Below are positions 44,020-53,123 of a stretch of 64,000 nucleotides of DNA, one piece after another. The stretch spans positions 1 through 64,000 of the forward strand of contig CAXBLU010000007.1 of NCBI GenBank assembly GCA_963976815.1, read 5' to 3'. A program made the position numbers and the translations under genes. The notes beneath the pieces are model-generated. The model saw only the letters and a list, made by a program, of their open reading frames with translations. It had not been told where the DNA came from and searched no databases. Source of the stretch: JAHRVQ01 sp963976815 (GTDB taxonomy: Bacteria > Pseudomonadota > Gammaproteobacteria > Pseudomonadales > Azotimanducaceae). Numbering within the stretch: the stretch's first letter is position 1; each line of letters begins with the position of its first letter.

Positions 44020-45564
44020 ATGACCGACACCGCGACTGTACAACCGAATGAGTTTCTAGGACATCCGAAGGGTCTGTTTGTTCTGTTCTTCACAGAAATG
44101 TGGGAGCGGTTTAGCTACTACGGTATGCGAGCATTACTTGTACTCTACCTGACCAAACACTTCCTGTTCGGAGACAAAGAAGCGAGCTTGATTTATGGCA
44201 GCTATGGATCTTTAGTCTACGCAATGCCTCTCATCGGCGGACTGATTGCAGATCGGTACCTGGGATACCGGAAAGCCGTGACCTTTGGCGCTGTGTTACT
44301 GGTATTAGGGCATTTCGGTATGGCCTTTGAGGGCCCAGCAGCAGAACTCATTGGTGGAGAAGTTGTCCGGAGTGGAATCCATACCCAGGCATTCTACCTG
44401 TCTTTGTCCTTTATCATCGTCGGGGTCGGCTTCTTAAAAGCCAATATTTCCACAATTGTCGGCCAACTCTATGGGGAAAAAGATCCACGGCGGGACGGCG
44501 GCTTTACCATTTTTTACATGGGCATCAATGTCGGCGCCTTCACCGCTACGTTAGCCTGCGCCTACCTGGGAGAAACTTACGGCTGGCGGTACGGTTTTGG
44601 TTTAGCAGGCATCGGCATGTTGTTTGGTCTTGGGGTGTTCCTAATCTTTCGGCAGCACCTGCAAGGTTACGGCGAACCTCCTGCACCTGAGGTGCTAGCC
44701 AAACCCGTTGGTCCATTCCTAAACTTTTCATTTTTAAGTCAGGAGCGGCTGATTTACCTGGTGAGTGTTATCTCGGTGTTTGCGATTTGGCAGATCATTC
44801 AGCGCACGTCTGAACTGGGCTTTGCACTACTGGCCCTTGGCACCATTGTTGTTGCATGGACAATCTGGTTTTCCCTCGCCAAATGCACCACGGTTGAACG
44901 CGATCGAATGCTCGTAATGTTAATCTTAATCATCGCATCGGTCTTTTTCTGGGCATTGTTCGAACAGGCTGGCTCATCCCTAACGCTATTCACAGACCGC
45001 AACATCGATAAAGGCAATCTGACCGCTGGTATGTTCCAGGCCTTCAACCCATTTTTTATTATCGTTTGTGCACCCCTATTCGCCTGGCTCTGGGTGCGGC
45101 TATCAGCCAACGGATTGGAACCCACCACCCCCGCAAAATTTGGACTCGGCATTATTCAGGTCGGATTAGGGTTTGCGGTGCTGGTTTATGGTGCATCCCA
45201 GGCAGATGAAAATGGCAGCGTCGCACTGATCTGGTTAGCCCTGATGTACTTGTTACATACCACTGGCGAGCTTTGCCTTTCTCCGGTTGGGTTATCAATG
45301 GTCACCAAACTTTCAGTTCAAAAAGTGGCGGCCATGATGATGGGAGTGTGGTTTTTGTCTAGCGCATTTGCTTCTTACGCCGGCGGTATTATCGCCGGCG
45401 CGATGGCAATAGATGCTTCTTCCGGTGACGCTATTGATGCAGCCACCTCCTTGCTGACCTATAGCACTGTGTTTGAAAAGTTAGCCATGGTTGCCATCGG
45501 CTTCGGTGTATTTATGTTACTGATTTCTCCACTGCTCCATAAGCGTATGCATGGTGTTCATTAA
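44020..45564 (+). CDS. POT/PTR2-family proton-dependent peptide transporter
   Basis: A 514-residue MFS transporter with about 14 TM segments, typical for bacterial Dtp proteins. The signature ExxER is in FFTEMWERFSYYGMRALLVLYL (near residue 28), and the PTR2 motif GGFTIFYMGINVGAF near 170. It imports di- and tripeptides with protons. It ends TAATG overlapping the sulfatase start, so the pair is translationally coupled. Confidence 0.92.
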   Translation: MTDTATVQPNEFLGHPKGLFVLFFTEMWERFSYYGMRALLVLYLTKHFLFGDKEASLIYGSYGSLVYAMPLIGGLIADRYLGYRKAVTFGAVLLVLGHFGMAFEGPAAELIGGEVVRSGIHTQAFYLSLSFIIVGVGFLKANISTIVGQLYGEKDPRRDGGFTIFYMGINVGAFTATLACAYLGETYGWRYGFGLAGIGMLFGLGVFLIFRQHLQGYGEPPAPEVLAKPVGPFLNFSFLSQERLIYLVSVISVFAIWQIIQRTSELGFALLALGTIVVAWTIWFSLAKCTTVERDRMLVMLILIIASVFFWALFEQAGSSLTLFTDRNIDKGNLTAGMFQAFNPFFIIVCAPLFAWLWVRLSANGLEPTTPAKFGLGIIQVGLGFAVLVYGASQADENGSVALIWLALMYLLHTTGELCLSPVGLSMVTKLSVQKVAAMMMGVWFLSSAFASYAGGIIAGAMAIDASSGDAIDAATSLLTYSTVFEKLAMVAIGFGVFMLLISPLLHKRMHGVH

Positions 45565-47024
45565 TGAGCCCACAAAAATCAAGCCGACCTAATATTCTGA
45601 TGGTTATGCCTGACCAACAGCGCGCCGATTGTATCGGTTGTTTTGGCAACCCGCATATTCAAACACCCAATATCGATGCTCTCGCGGCACGGGGCATGAA
45701 GTTCACCAATGCCTATGCAAACCATCCCGTCTGCGGACCATCTCGCGTGAACCTGATGACCGGTTGGTATCCCCACACCCGTGGCCATAGAACCCTGACC
45801 CATCTGGTCCAGCCCCAGGAACCCAATCTACTTAAGTACCTGAAGGACGGTGGTTATCAAGTCGCTTTTGCCGGGGCTCGCGGTGATGTTTTTGCACCTG
45901 GGGTAACCGAAGATTCCACTCACTTTTGCGGCTGGACAACAAAGCCGAACAAAATGGGCATGGGCCCCCAGTTTGAGGCTGGGAGCGCTTTGTATAACGC
46001 TTTCTACCATGGCAAACGGCCGGGAGACACCTGGCTAGACTTTGACGAGGCAGCAACTCAAACGGCGCTGGACTGGCTCGCAGACCGGCCTGACGGCCCC
46101 TGGTGTCTTTGGCTACCGCTCATTTTTCCCCACTTGCCATTCGAAGTGGAAGACCCCTGGTATAGCATGTACTCCCCGAATGACGTTGCTCCTAGAATCA
46201 AACACCACGGGCAGGGCAAACCTAAATTTCACCAGGGTATCCGGGACAAGCTCGGAACGACACAGCTGGAGGAATCCGAATGGCAGGAGATCCAACGAGT
46301 CTACTACGGCATGATCAGTCGTGTTGACTGGCAACTTGGACGAATCCTTGAGCAGGTAGAAAAAAATGGTGAGACAGACAACACCGTCACCTTATTTTTT
46401 ACAGACCATGGTGAGTATGCCGGCGACTTTGATCTGGTCGAAAAATGGCCCTCCGGGCTCGATAACTGTTTACTCCAAAACCCATTAATCGTCGCTGGCC
46501 CTGGGATCAAGTCTAACAGTACGGCTCAGACCTTTACTGAGATGGTTGATATTCTGCCAACCATTTTGGAACTCGCCGAAATAGAAATAGGTCACACTCA
46601 ATTCGGCAAATCTTTAGTACCGGTATTCAAAGACCCCGGACACTCCATTCGCGATTCTGCGTTTTCTGAAGGCGGCTTCGCCATTTCGGAATTAGATTTA
46701 CTGGAGGAGGCCAGTGGCGAGTACGCCAAAAAGTCCGAGTTACAACATGAGGATCCGGAGCTGGTGGGCAAGGCCATTTCACTTCGCACCGAACAATATA
46801 CCTATGTTTATCGACTCTACGAAAATGATGAACTCTACGATCGAGTCACTGATCCCAATGAAACCATAAACCTGGCCCAAAACCCTGAACGCCAGAAACA
46901 GTTAAGCGCTTTTAAAGCAGACGTTTTGGAATGGTTATTCACCACTGCGGACATTATTCCCTGGGCTACCGATCCCAGGTTTCCTCGCATTCCACAGGGA
47001 CAACACGAGGAATTCAAAGCCTAG
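45564..47024 (+). CDS. Type I sulfatase (formylglycine-dependent)
   Basis: A 486-residue alkaline-phosphatase-superfamily sulfatase. The active-site motif CGPSR (Cys57-Arg61) fits CxPSR, so Cys57 should become formylglycine, and metal ligands appear in MVMPDQQRAD and TDHGEY. No signal peptide is visible, so it acts in the cytosol. The substrate may be a sulfate ester imported by the coupled peptide-type transporter, or an unrelated compound; the family also includes choline-sulfatase and phosphonate hydrolases. No formylglycine-generating enzyme is seen in the window. Confidence 0.9.
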   Translation: MSPQKSSRPNILMVMPDQQRADCIGCFGNPHIQTPNIDALAARGMKFTNAYANHPVCGPSRVNLMTGWYPHTRGHRTLTHLVQPQEPNLLKYLKDGGYQVAFAGARGDVFAPGVTEDSTHFCGWTTKPNKMGMGPQFEAGSALYNAFYHGKRPGDTWLDFDEAATQTALDWLADRPDGPWCLWLPLIFPHLPFEVEDPWYSMYSPNDVAPRIKHHGQGKPKFHQGIRDKLGTTQLEESEWQEIQRVYYGMISRVDWQLGRILEQVEKNGETDNTVTLFFTDHGEYAGDFDLVEKWPSGLDNCLLQNPLIVAGPGIKSNSTAQTFTEMVDILPTILELAEIEIGHTQFGKSLVPVFKDPGHSIRDSAFSEGGFAISELDLLEEASGEYAKKSELQHEDPELVGKAISLRTEQYTYVYRLYENDELYDRVTDPNETINLAQNPERQKQLSAFKADVLEWLFTTADIIPWATDPRFPRIPQGQHEEFKA

Positions 47025-47052
47025 GCTCTTTTCGGCTGAGATTTTGGCAGGG

Positions 47053-47982
47053 CTATTTCGACCCGTCGTCCTTTAAAGTCTTCCCAAGACCAAGGTTGTC
47101 CAACCAGCCACGGTATTCCGCAATATTGATGGGCAATACAATCCGGCTGTTCTCCAGGCTCCTGATAACATCAATATAACGTTCACTTAGTTTCAATTTA
47201 AAGGCTGCGGTACCGCCTTTTTCGTTAAGCGCTCCGGCAATTTTTTCGATTGAACCTGCGGTAGCAACTGCAATTGCACGAATCTCTTCCGCGTTACCTT
47301 CAGCTTCATTGATCCGCTTTTGCATCTCGCCTTCCGAGCGATTAATCAATTCGGCCTTAAGTCCCTCTGATCGATTAATCCGGCTTTGCATGTCTCCTTC
47401 TGCGGTGGCAATTACCGCCCGACCTTCTCGCTCAGCATTGACCTGCATCTCCATGGCGTTTCGAACCGTATGGGGAGGCTCAATATTTTTGATTTCATAT
47501 CGGTGAACACGAATTCCCCAGCTGGCGCCCGCAAGGTCTAACACTTCCACCACCTTAGCACTGATCACGTCCCGCTCTTCAAACGTTCTGTCCAGATCTA
47601 ACGTCCCAATGACCGATCGGGTTGTCGTTTGAGCCAACAACACTGCGGCGTCGCGATAATCTACAATGCCATAACTGGCTTTTACCGGATCCATAACTGA
47701 CATGTAGATAACACCATCCACAATCACCTTCACCTCATCACCGGTAAAGCAGTCCTGAGGCGGGACATCTATCGCTTCTTCCCTTAGATCCTGGACAAAA
47801 GTGACCGTGTCGATAAAAGGGATTAAGGCATGAAACCCAGCCTCCAGGGTCTTATGATATTTACCCAGGCGCTCAACAATATGTGCTGTTTGGGTAGAAA
47901 CTAACCGTATCGACTGAAAGAACTTGACCACCAGCACCAAAAATAGGATGCCCCAGATCACCATTACAAAAATATCCATCAT
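47053..47982 (-). CDS. SPFH/band 7 (stomatin/slipin-like) membrane protein, second paralogue
   Basis: A 309-residue protein with an N-terminal TM segment (residues 2-22), an SPFH domain (about 25-190: IVERLGKYHKTLEAGFHALIPFIDTV) and a coiled-coil C-terminal part containing repeated RINRSEG/KRINEAEG elements. Family members form ring-shaped oligomers around membrane proteins or proteases. Last gene of nfeD-SPFH-SPFH, four-base overlap with the preceding SPFH gene, to which it is clearly related. Confidence 0.9.
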   Translation of the reverse strand: MMDIFVMVIWGILFLVLVVKFFQSIRLVSTQTAHIVERLGKYHKTLEAGFHALIPFIDTVTFVQDLREEAIDVPPQDCFTGDEVKVIVDGVIYMSVMDPVKASYGIVDYRDAAVLLAQTTTRSVIGTLDLDRTFEERDVISAKVVEVLDLAGASWGIRVHRYEIKNIEPPHTVRNAMEMQVNAEREGRAVIATAEGDMQSRINRSEGLKAELINRSEGEMQKRINEAEGNAEEIRAIAVATAGSIEKIAGALNEKGGTAAFKLKLSERYIDVIRSLENSRIVLPINIAEYRGWLDNLGLGKTLKDDGSK

Positions 47983-48920
47983 GATCTGTCTCCGCCGTTA
48001 CTGCCTTTGATGGATTGGGCTACCTGGTCAAAGCCGGTAAAGAACCCATCGATTTTGGCGAGCTCTGCCGGCACAACGCTCACTTCAGAATTAGCCAGCA
48101 ATTCTTTCAGCCGTTCGATATAGGACTCAACCAGCTGGAGATTCATTGCATCCTCACCACTCGGTTGGTTGATCGCATTTGCAACAAGGGAAGTGCCTTC
48201 AGCTGTTGCCGTGGCGAGGATCGAAATCTCCTCGGCTCGACCGTGGGCCTCATTAATTCGTTTTTGCCGTTCTCCTTCAGAGATATTAATCGCTTCCTGC
48301 CTCTCCCCCTGGCTCAATTTAATTGTGCTATCCCGCTCAGCGTTAGCAAGGGTGATTTCCGCCCGCTTGCGTCGCTCTGCTTCCATTTGTTTTTCCAGGG
48401 TGTCGATCACCGTGGGCGACGGCGTAATGTTCATTACCTCGTAACGCAGCACCTTAATACCCCAGGGCTCTGAGGCATGGTCAATTTCTCTCACAATCGT
48501 TTCGTTTAATGCTTCACGCTCCGAGAAGGTACCGCCGAGTGTCAGTTTACCCACTTCCGATCTGACGGTGGTTTGGGCCAGATTCACTGCCGCAATCAGA
48601 TAGTCTTCAATGCCGTAGCTCGCCTTGTACGGATCCATGACTTTGATATAGAGCAAACCATCCACATCAATTTGAATATTGTCCCGTGAAATACAGCTCT
48701 GATGAGGAATGGTCAGACACTGTTCTCGAGTTTCCTGCCGGTACGCAACCCGATCGACAAAGGGAATCAAAAAATGTAGGCCGGCGTTAAGCACAGCGCG
48801 AAATTTTCCGAGTCTCTCAATGACGCAGACCTCCCGCACATGCACGATCAAAATCAAGTTATAGAGGAGGAACATGCCGACCAATAACGCTATCGTAAAA
48901 TAGAACATAAGTAGACTCAC
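47979..48920 (-). CDS. SPFH/band 7 (stomatin/slipin-like) membrane protein, first paralogue
   Basis: A 313-residue protein with an N-terminal TM segment (residues 4-26), an SPFH domain (CVIERLGKFRAVLNAGLHFLIPFVDRV) and a helical C-terminal part with ISEGERQKRINEAHGRAEEI. Its middle gene position with overlaps on both sides to nfeD and to a paralogous SPFH gene suggests a heteromeric membrane ring. NfeD/stomatin pairs are proposed to organise membrane microdomains or guide proteolysis. Confidence 0.9.
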   Translation of the reverse strand: MSLLMFYFTIALLVGMFLLYNLILIVHVREVCVIERLGKFRAVLNAGLHFLIPFVDRVAYRQETREQCLTIPHQSCISRDNIQIDVDGLLYIKVMDPYKASYGIEDYLIAAVNLAQTTVRSEVGKLTLGGTFSEREALNETIVREIDHASEPWGIKVLRYEVMNITPSPTVIDTLEKQMEAERRKRAEITLANAERDSTIKLSQGERQEAINISEGERQKRINEAHGRAEEISILATATAEGTSLVANAINQPSGEDAMNLQLVESYIERLKELLANSEVSVVPAELAKIDGFFTGFDQVAQSIKGSNGGDRS

Positions 48921-49396
48921 TCGCCGTTCATTGTTGGTTTGCTTTCCGTAATCGGCTCAACGATGTAACTCACATTGTCTCTTCCAACAATCTGAACCAA
49001 ATTACCCGCGTCAATTTCCTGTCCATCGCTCAAGGCTTTCCAGCGAGTCCCATGGTATTCAATCAAACCTCTTTTCTGGCCCGGCCCAATTGTTTTGACA
49101 ACCGCAACCTGCTGGCCAATATCATCAAGGATTTCGATTGTGTTGCCACGACTAAAATCGCCCCCTGCAAAACGCATAAAAAACGATCGCAGTGTCATGA
49201 CTAAAGCCACGGATGAGACAAAAAACAGTGTGAGGGCGGTCACCCAGGTGGATACCCATCCCAACACAACCGCTAGTGCCACCAGCAGACAAGCAAAACC
49301 CAAAAAGACAACCACCCCGCCGGGGATGATGAGTTCAGCCAGTATCAGCACAATACCGGCGATGAGCCAAAGTGTAGGAAGTAGTAGATATGTCAT
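48917..49396 (-). CDS. NfeD-family membrane protein
   Basis: A 159-residue short-type NfeD protein: three to four hydrophobic segments (residues 4-75) followed by a C-terminal OB-fold domain (NTIEILDDIGQQVAVVKTIGPGQKRGLIEYHGTRWKA). The N-terminal ClpP-like protease domain of long NfeD is absent. It is the first gene of the nfeD-SPFH-SPFH operon with four-base overlaps. Role probably as stomatin partner; details unknown. Confidence 0.9.
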   Translation of the reverse strand: MTYLLLPTLWLIAGIVLILAELIIPGGVVVFLGFACLLVALAVVLGWVSTWVTALTLFFVSSVALVMTLRSFFMRFAGGDFSRGNTIEILDDIGQQVAVVKTIGPGQKRGLIEYHGTRWKALSDGQEIDAGNLVQIVGRDNVSYIVEPITESKPTMNGE

Positions 49397-49546
49397 AAGC
49401 AGAATTTGAACCGCTTTGACATATTATGTCAACCGTTAAGTTGGATGGATGAATTTTGTCTGATCGAATATGGGGCCGAACCCTATCGACCCCGGACTAA
49501 CTGAGCTAAATATCTGATGTTGGGTTAGAAACCCGGGCTAGCACGA

Positions 49547-49747
49547 TCAAAAAGCCGATTGAGGGGACGCTTGTGGTGCGCGGAGTCGCTCCATTGCTTC
49601 CTGATAGCTTGATCCACTAATCCAATTTCGTGGCTTCCTGCCCTCCTTCTTGACCAGAAATTCTGGCTTAAAGGGAACAAGCTGGACGTCCTGAACGTTA
49701 AGGTCCTTTAGGAGTTCGTCGGAGGCTGGAAGAAATACTGTTTTCAT
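49547..49747 (-). CDS. Small conserved-looking hypothetical protein
   Basis: A 66-residue frame, MKTVFLPASDELLKDLNVQDVQLVPFKPEFLVKK..., without signal peptide or TM segment. It has a charged, coding-like composition and sits alone between nfeD and the two-component pair. The ATG at 49747 is preferred over 49774 because it starts the compositionally coherent part; the ribosome binding site is weak (GGTG). I do not recognise a family. Confidence 0.5.
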   Translation of the reverse strand: MKTVFLPASDELLKDLNVQDVQLVPFKPEFLVKKEGRKPRNWISGSSYQEAMERLRAPQASPQSAF

Positions 49748-49885
49748 TTGTAGCACCAAAAATGTCTCAATCAACGTATCTAAGTAAACGCGAAAATACC
49801 CAAACCTATCGCCAGTTATAATGAAAGAGTTATGAAGGATGCTGGAGAACCGGTGGACTAGAAGAAATTACTTCTGGTTTTCGTT

Positions 49886-49941
49886 GTCTGAGACTAATTG
49901 TCTGAGACTAATTGTCTTACACTAGATGCCTTACACTAGAC
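49886..49941. repeat. Four 14-bp tandem repeats upstream of the PdsR-like regulator
   Basis: GTCTGAGACTAATT occurs twice perfectly (49886-49899, 49900-49913), then GTCTTACACTAGAT and GCCTTACACTAGAC (49914-49927, 49928-49941), with a degenerate fifth unit to about 49955. It ends about 55 bases before the response-regulator start. Might be a site of direct-repeat binding by the OmpR-family regulator itself; untested. Confidence 0.88.
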
Positions 49942-50009
49942 GACTACACTAGTCTCCAGTGCCAGAGCATAGTTAGGTAATAAACAGCTACACAATAAAA
50001 GGATGTTTC

Positions 50010-50711
50010 ATGGCCAAGCGCATTGCCATCGTCGAGGATGATCCCGACCAGCGCAACAATTATGTTGATGCCATTACCAAGAAAGGATACGAAGTTACTG
50101 CCTACAGTAATCGTCGAGACGCCATCGCTGGATTCGAACACGATTTGCCGGAACTCGCAATTCTAGACATCATCTTAGGAGATGAAGTGGATGCGGGTTT
50201 CGAAATCTGCAGAGACCTGCTTTCTCGCTCACCCAGCTTACCGGTCATTTTTCTCACCGAGAGAATTGCTGAGATAGACAAAATCAGTGGCCTACGGCTA
50301 GGCGCCTGGGACTATTTGCCCAAACCCATTTCTCTGGACTATCTGGCTGAAAGAATTAGCTCTCTGCTCCGCATCAACGAGGCAAGAGGCCAGTCCGGAG
50401 CAGCAGGATCAAGCACTGCAAAAATGGTGGGCGATATGTCTATCGACCAGGAAGCCCTATTAGTTTCCTGGAAAGGTCAGCCCATTAATCTTTCTGGTAC
50501 CGAATTTCGTATGTTAGCGAAGCTTGTTCGTGTACCTGGCCATGCCGTTTCCTACGACACTCTGATGAACGCCACTATGCAAAGTCTCGTGACCAATAAT
50601 ACGATCAACACCCACATGCGGAATATTCGTAAAAAGTTCGAGAGCATTGATTCTGATTTTGATGCAATCAAAAGTGAATACGGCTTCGGCTACCGGTGGT
50701 CAGTGAAATAA
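50010..50711 (+). CDS. OmpR-family response regulator resembling PdsR of the proteobacterial dedicated sortase system
   Basis: A 233-residue regulator: receiver domain (residues 1-120; acidic pair EDDPD near 9-13, likely phospho-acceptor Asp in LAILDIILGDEVDAG) and C-terminal winged helix (about 135-230: LSGTEFRMLAKLVRVPGHAVSYDTLMNA). Overall pattern and pairing resemble PdsR (TIGR03787), as far as memory allows. Its stop overlaps the kinase start (TAATG). Confidence 0.8.
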   Translation: MAKRIAIVEDDPDQRNNYVDAITKKGYEVTAYSNRRDAIAGFEHDLPELAILDIILGDEVDAGFEICRDLLSRSPSLPVIFLTERIAEIDKISGLRLGAWDYLPKPISLDYLAERISSLLRINEARGQSGAAGSSTAKMVGDMSIDQEALLVSWKGQPINLSGTEFRMLAKLVRVPGHAVSYDTLMNATMQSLVTNNTINTHMRNIRKKFESIDSDFDAIKSEYGFGYRWSVK

Positions 50712-52885
50712 TGAAGTCCAACATCCGGGGGCCGCGACTCGCAACCAAACTCTTTATCCTGATGAGTCTAGCGCTGGTTGTCATTCCCTGGTTCAGCTAT
50801 TCCTATCTTAGTGAGATGGAAGATTTCCTTATTGATTCCCAGGCGAATGCTCAGCTGTTAACCGCCGAGGGAATTTCAACGCTGCTAAATGGTCACCCAG
50901 ACTTCATTGAACAATTGCCACAGTCGCCCGAAGGTTATGAGCAATTGTATGCCCACCCATTGACAACACCGATTCGAATCGATGGCAAAAGTAACGACTG
51001 GGAAGGCATTCTTTCCTACAACGTAAGCTTTGGCGCAGATACCGACGAAGACGCTGCCGATAGCAGCAGTGTGCCCAACCAATTCTACCTGGTGCTCGGC
51101 GAACACAACGATCAGGTCTACGCACTGCTCCAGGTTAAGGACAATGCACTGGTGTTCCGAGATCGAAACATTTTGCGCCTTGATCTGTCCGATCATATCC
51201 GTATTACGTTTACCGGGCAGAATAACGAGATTAAAAAGATGGTTGTGACCATGACCGAACCCGGTGTCACAACGGCTTATATGATGGACCCTGATTGGCG
51301 ATACGCATTGCAGGGTGTCGCAGAAAACCGCGTCCAGGGTTTCATGACCCAAACCGAAGAGGGTTATGCCATTGAGTTCAGAATTCCGCTGGAACTACTA
51401 GGTTCGACAAAACACTTTGGTCTGGCCGTGGTTGATGTCGACAAGCCGGACACCCGCGCAATTGAATCAATCACCGGAACCCTACCATCCGCAGGACGCG
51501 AGGCGTTTGGTCTGGTGCTGCTCAAGTCTCCTGAAGTTTTGCGAATCGTGGAAGGACTCGGGTATTCCGGCGCAAATATTCAGGTCATTGATGCCCAGCG
51601 CAGAGTCAGGGCAGAAGTCGGTAGCTATCAAACCCGCGGGCTAGAACCTGTCACTGAAGATAAAAGCTGGCTCGATCGTTGGGTAAGCTTCTTTGACAAG
51701 ATAGTCAGCACTTTTTATGCACAAATGGATGCCAGGTTACGCAAGACAACCAATTCTGAGTCCGAGGATCAGGTGATTTTGGATGCTCTTGCAGGTAAAC
51801 CAAGTTATCAAAGGCGCTATTCTGCAACGGAGGGTGAGGTCATTATTGCTGCCCATCCAATCATCAATGAAGACGAAGTGATCGGTACGGTTGTACTAAA
51901 ACAAAACACCAATCGAATTCAACAGCTACGCCAGGATGCTCTGCAACGTATTGTTAATTTTTCTGTCCTCTCGCTTATTATATTTGTCGTACTCATTCTT
52001 GCGTTCTCGGTTCGCCTGGCCCGCCGTATACGAAAATTGGGGGCAGAAGCAACCAATGCCATCGACATCTATGGGCGATTACAGACGAACCAGTTAAAAA
52101 GTGAGACCCGGGCCGGAGACGAAATTGGTGACCTGGCACGCAGCATTTCTGGCATGTTGGCAAAGCTCCATCAACACAACCAGTTCTTGGAAAACATGCC
52201 ACGGACCCTTCGCCACGAGATCAATAACCCACTAAATACCTTGAGTACCTCCCTGCAAAACCTGGAGTCAGAAACTTCAGAACAAGCCCGGAGCAAATAC
52301 CTTGAGAGTGCAAAGAGAGGTGTCATACGAATTGGCATGATTGTGCAAAACCTTGCCGATGCTGCCAATTTAGAGGATGCCCTTGAGTCGGAAGAACTTG
52401 AGATTATCGATTTACATAAATTGGTTGAGAGCTATTTGAACAACAGTCGCGTGGTCCACGCCAATCGGCAATTTGAGTACCGCGGTACTCAACGGGAAGT
52501 TCTAAGTCGAGTATCTGATTATCGTATTGAACAACTACTCGATAAGCTTGTTGATAATGCTGTAGATTTTTCCCCGGAGGGCAGCACCATCACCGTGGGG
52601 TTAACAACCGACAATCAAAACTTAACGCTGTTTGTGACAAACGAAGGACCGCCGATCCCCAGGGACATGATTGAGAACGTATTCGACTCCATGGTATCAG
52701 TGCGAGAAAGTAATCCTGACAATCGGTTACACTTCGGTATGGGCCTTTACGTTGTCCGAGTGATTGCAGAACATCACCGGGGTAGTGTTGCGGCAACCAA
52801 CCTGCTGAATGACAAGGGCGTCACAATTAGAGTCACGCTGCCTCGATATCATCCCCAGGCAGACCACGCTCACGCCGCCGGCTAA
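50711..52885 (+). CDS. Sensor histidine kinase resembling PdsS, with CBM9-like extracytoplasmic domain
   Basis: A 724-residue membrane kinase: TM1 (about residues 10-30), a large periplasmic region (about 35-410) with a CBM9-like stretch (TPIRIDGKSNDWEGI, then FYLVLGEHNDQVYALLQVKDN), TM2 (about 415-437), HAMP-like linker, HisKA with His502 in LRHEINNPLNTL, and HATPase (KLVDNAVDFSPEG, FGMGLYVVRVIAEHH). The size and carbohydrate-binding-like sensor match PdsS (TIGR03785). The true start is ATG 50711, coupled to the regulator; the frame is open five codons further upstream. No sortase or LPXTG-type target gene is present in the window. Confidence 0.8.
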   Translation: MKSNIRGPRLATKLFILMSLALVVIPWFSYSYLSEMEDFLIDSQANAQLLTAEGISTLLNGHPDFIEQLPQSPEGYEQLYAHPLTTPIRIDGKSNDWEGILSYNVSFGADTDEDAADSSSVPNQFYLVLGEHNDQVYALLQVKDNALVFRDRNILRLDLSDHIRITFTGQNNEIKKMVVTMTEPGVTTAYMMDPDWRYALQGVAENRVQGFMTQTEEGYAIEFRIPLELLGSTKHFGLAVVDVDKPDTRAIESITGTLPSAGREAFGLVLLKSPEVLRIVEGLGYSGANIQVIDAQRRVRAEVGSYQTRGLEPVTEDKSWLDRWVSFFDKIVSTFYAQMDARLRKTTNSESEDQVILDALAGKPSYQRRYSATEGEVIIAAHPIINEDEVIGTVVLKQNTNRIQQLRQDALQRIVNFSVLSLIIFVVLILAFSVRLARRIRKLGAEATNAIDIYGRLQTNQLKSETRAGDEIGDLARSISGMLAKLHQHNQFLENMPRTLRHEINNPLNTLSTSLQNLESETSEQARSKYLESAKRGVIRIGMIVQNLADAANLEDALESEELEIIDLHKLVESYLNNSRVVHANRQFEYRGTQREVLSRVSDYRIEQLLDKLVDNAVDFSPEGSTITVGLTTDNQNLTLFVTNEGPPIPRDMIENVFDSMVSVRESNPDNRLHFGMGLYVVRVIAEHHRGSVAATNLLNDKGVTIRVTLPRYHPQADHAHAAG

Positions 52886-52932
52886 AATGGTTGGCCTGTA
52901 AAAACAAATAGAGAATTAGACGAAAAAAGGAC

Positions 52933-52970
52933 AAAAAAAAGCCCTAACAATTTTGGGGGAGAGGTTAGGA
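52933..52970 (-). terminator. Probable terminator facing left, downstream of the 170-residue gene
   Basis: On the minus strand CCTAAC (52969-52964) pairs with GTTAGG (52948-52943), loop of 15 bases, followed by GCTTTTTTTTG. The stem is short, but the T-run is strong. It would end transcription from the minus-strand gene at 53124. In the 238-base gap to 53123 there is also a 7-base inverted repeat GCCTCCA/TGGAGGC (52999-53005 and 53070-53076). Confidence 0.45.
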
Positions 52971-53123
52971 CTTAATGGAGCACTAACTTGCAATGGAAGC
53001 CTCCAGTTCGCTAAAGGCTCTTTCTCGCTGTCAACCTAACCAGTGTAAGACTTCAGTATGAAAACACTATGGAGGCAATATGGATTGCTTCATGTGCCTG
53101 ATTTACAAGAATAAAAGCTTGAT

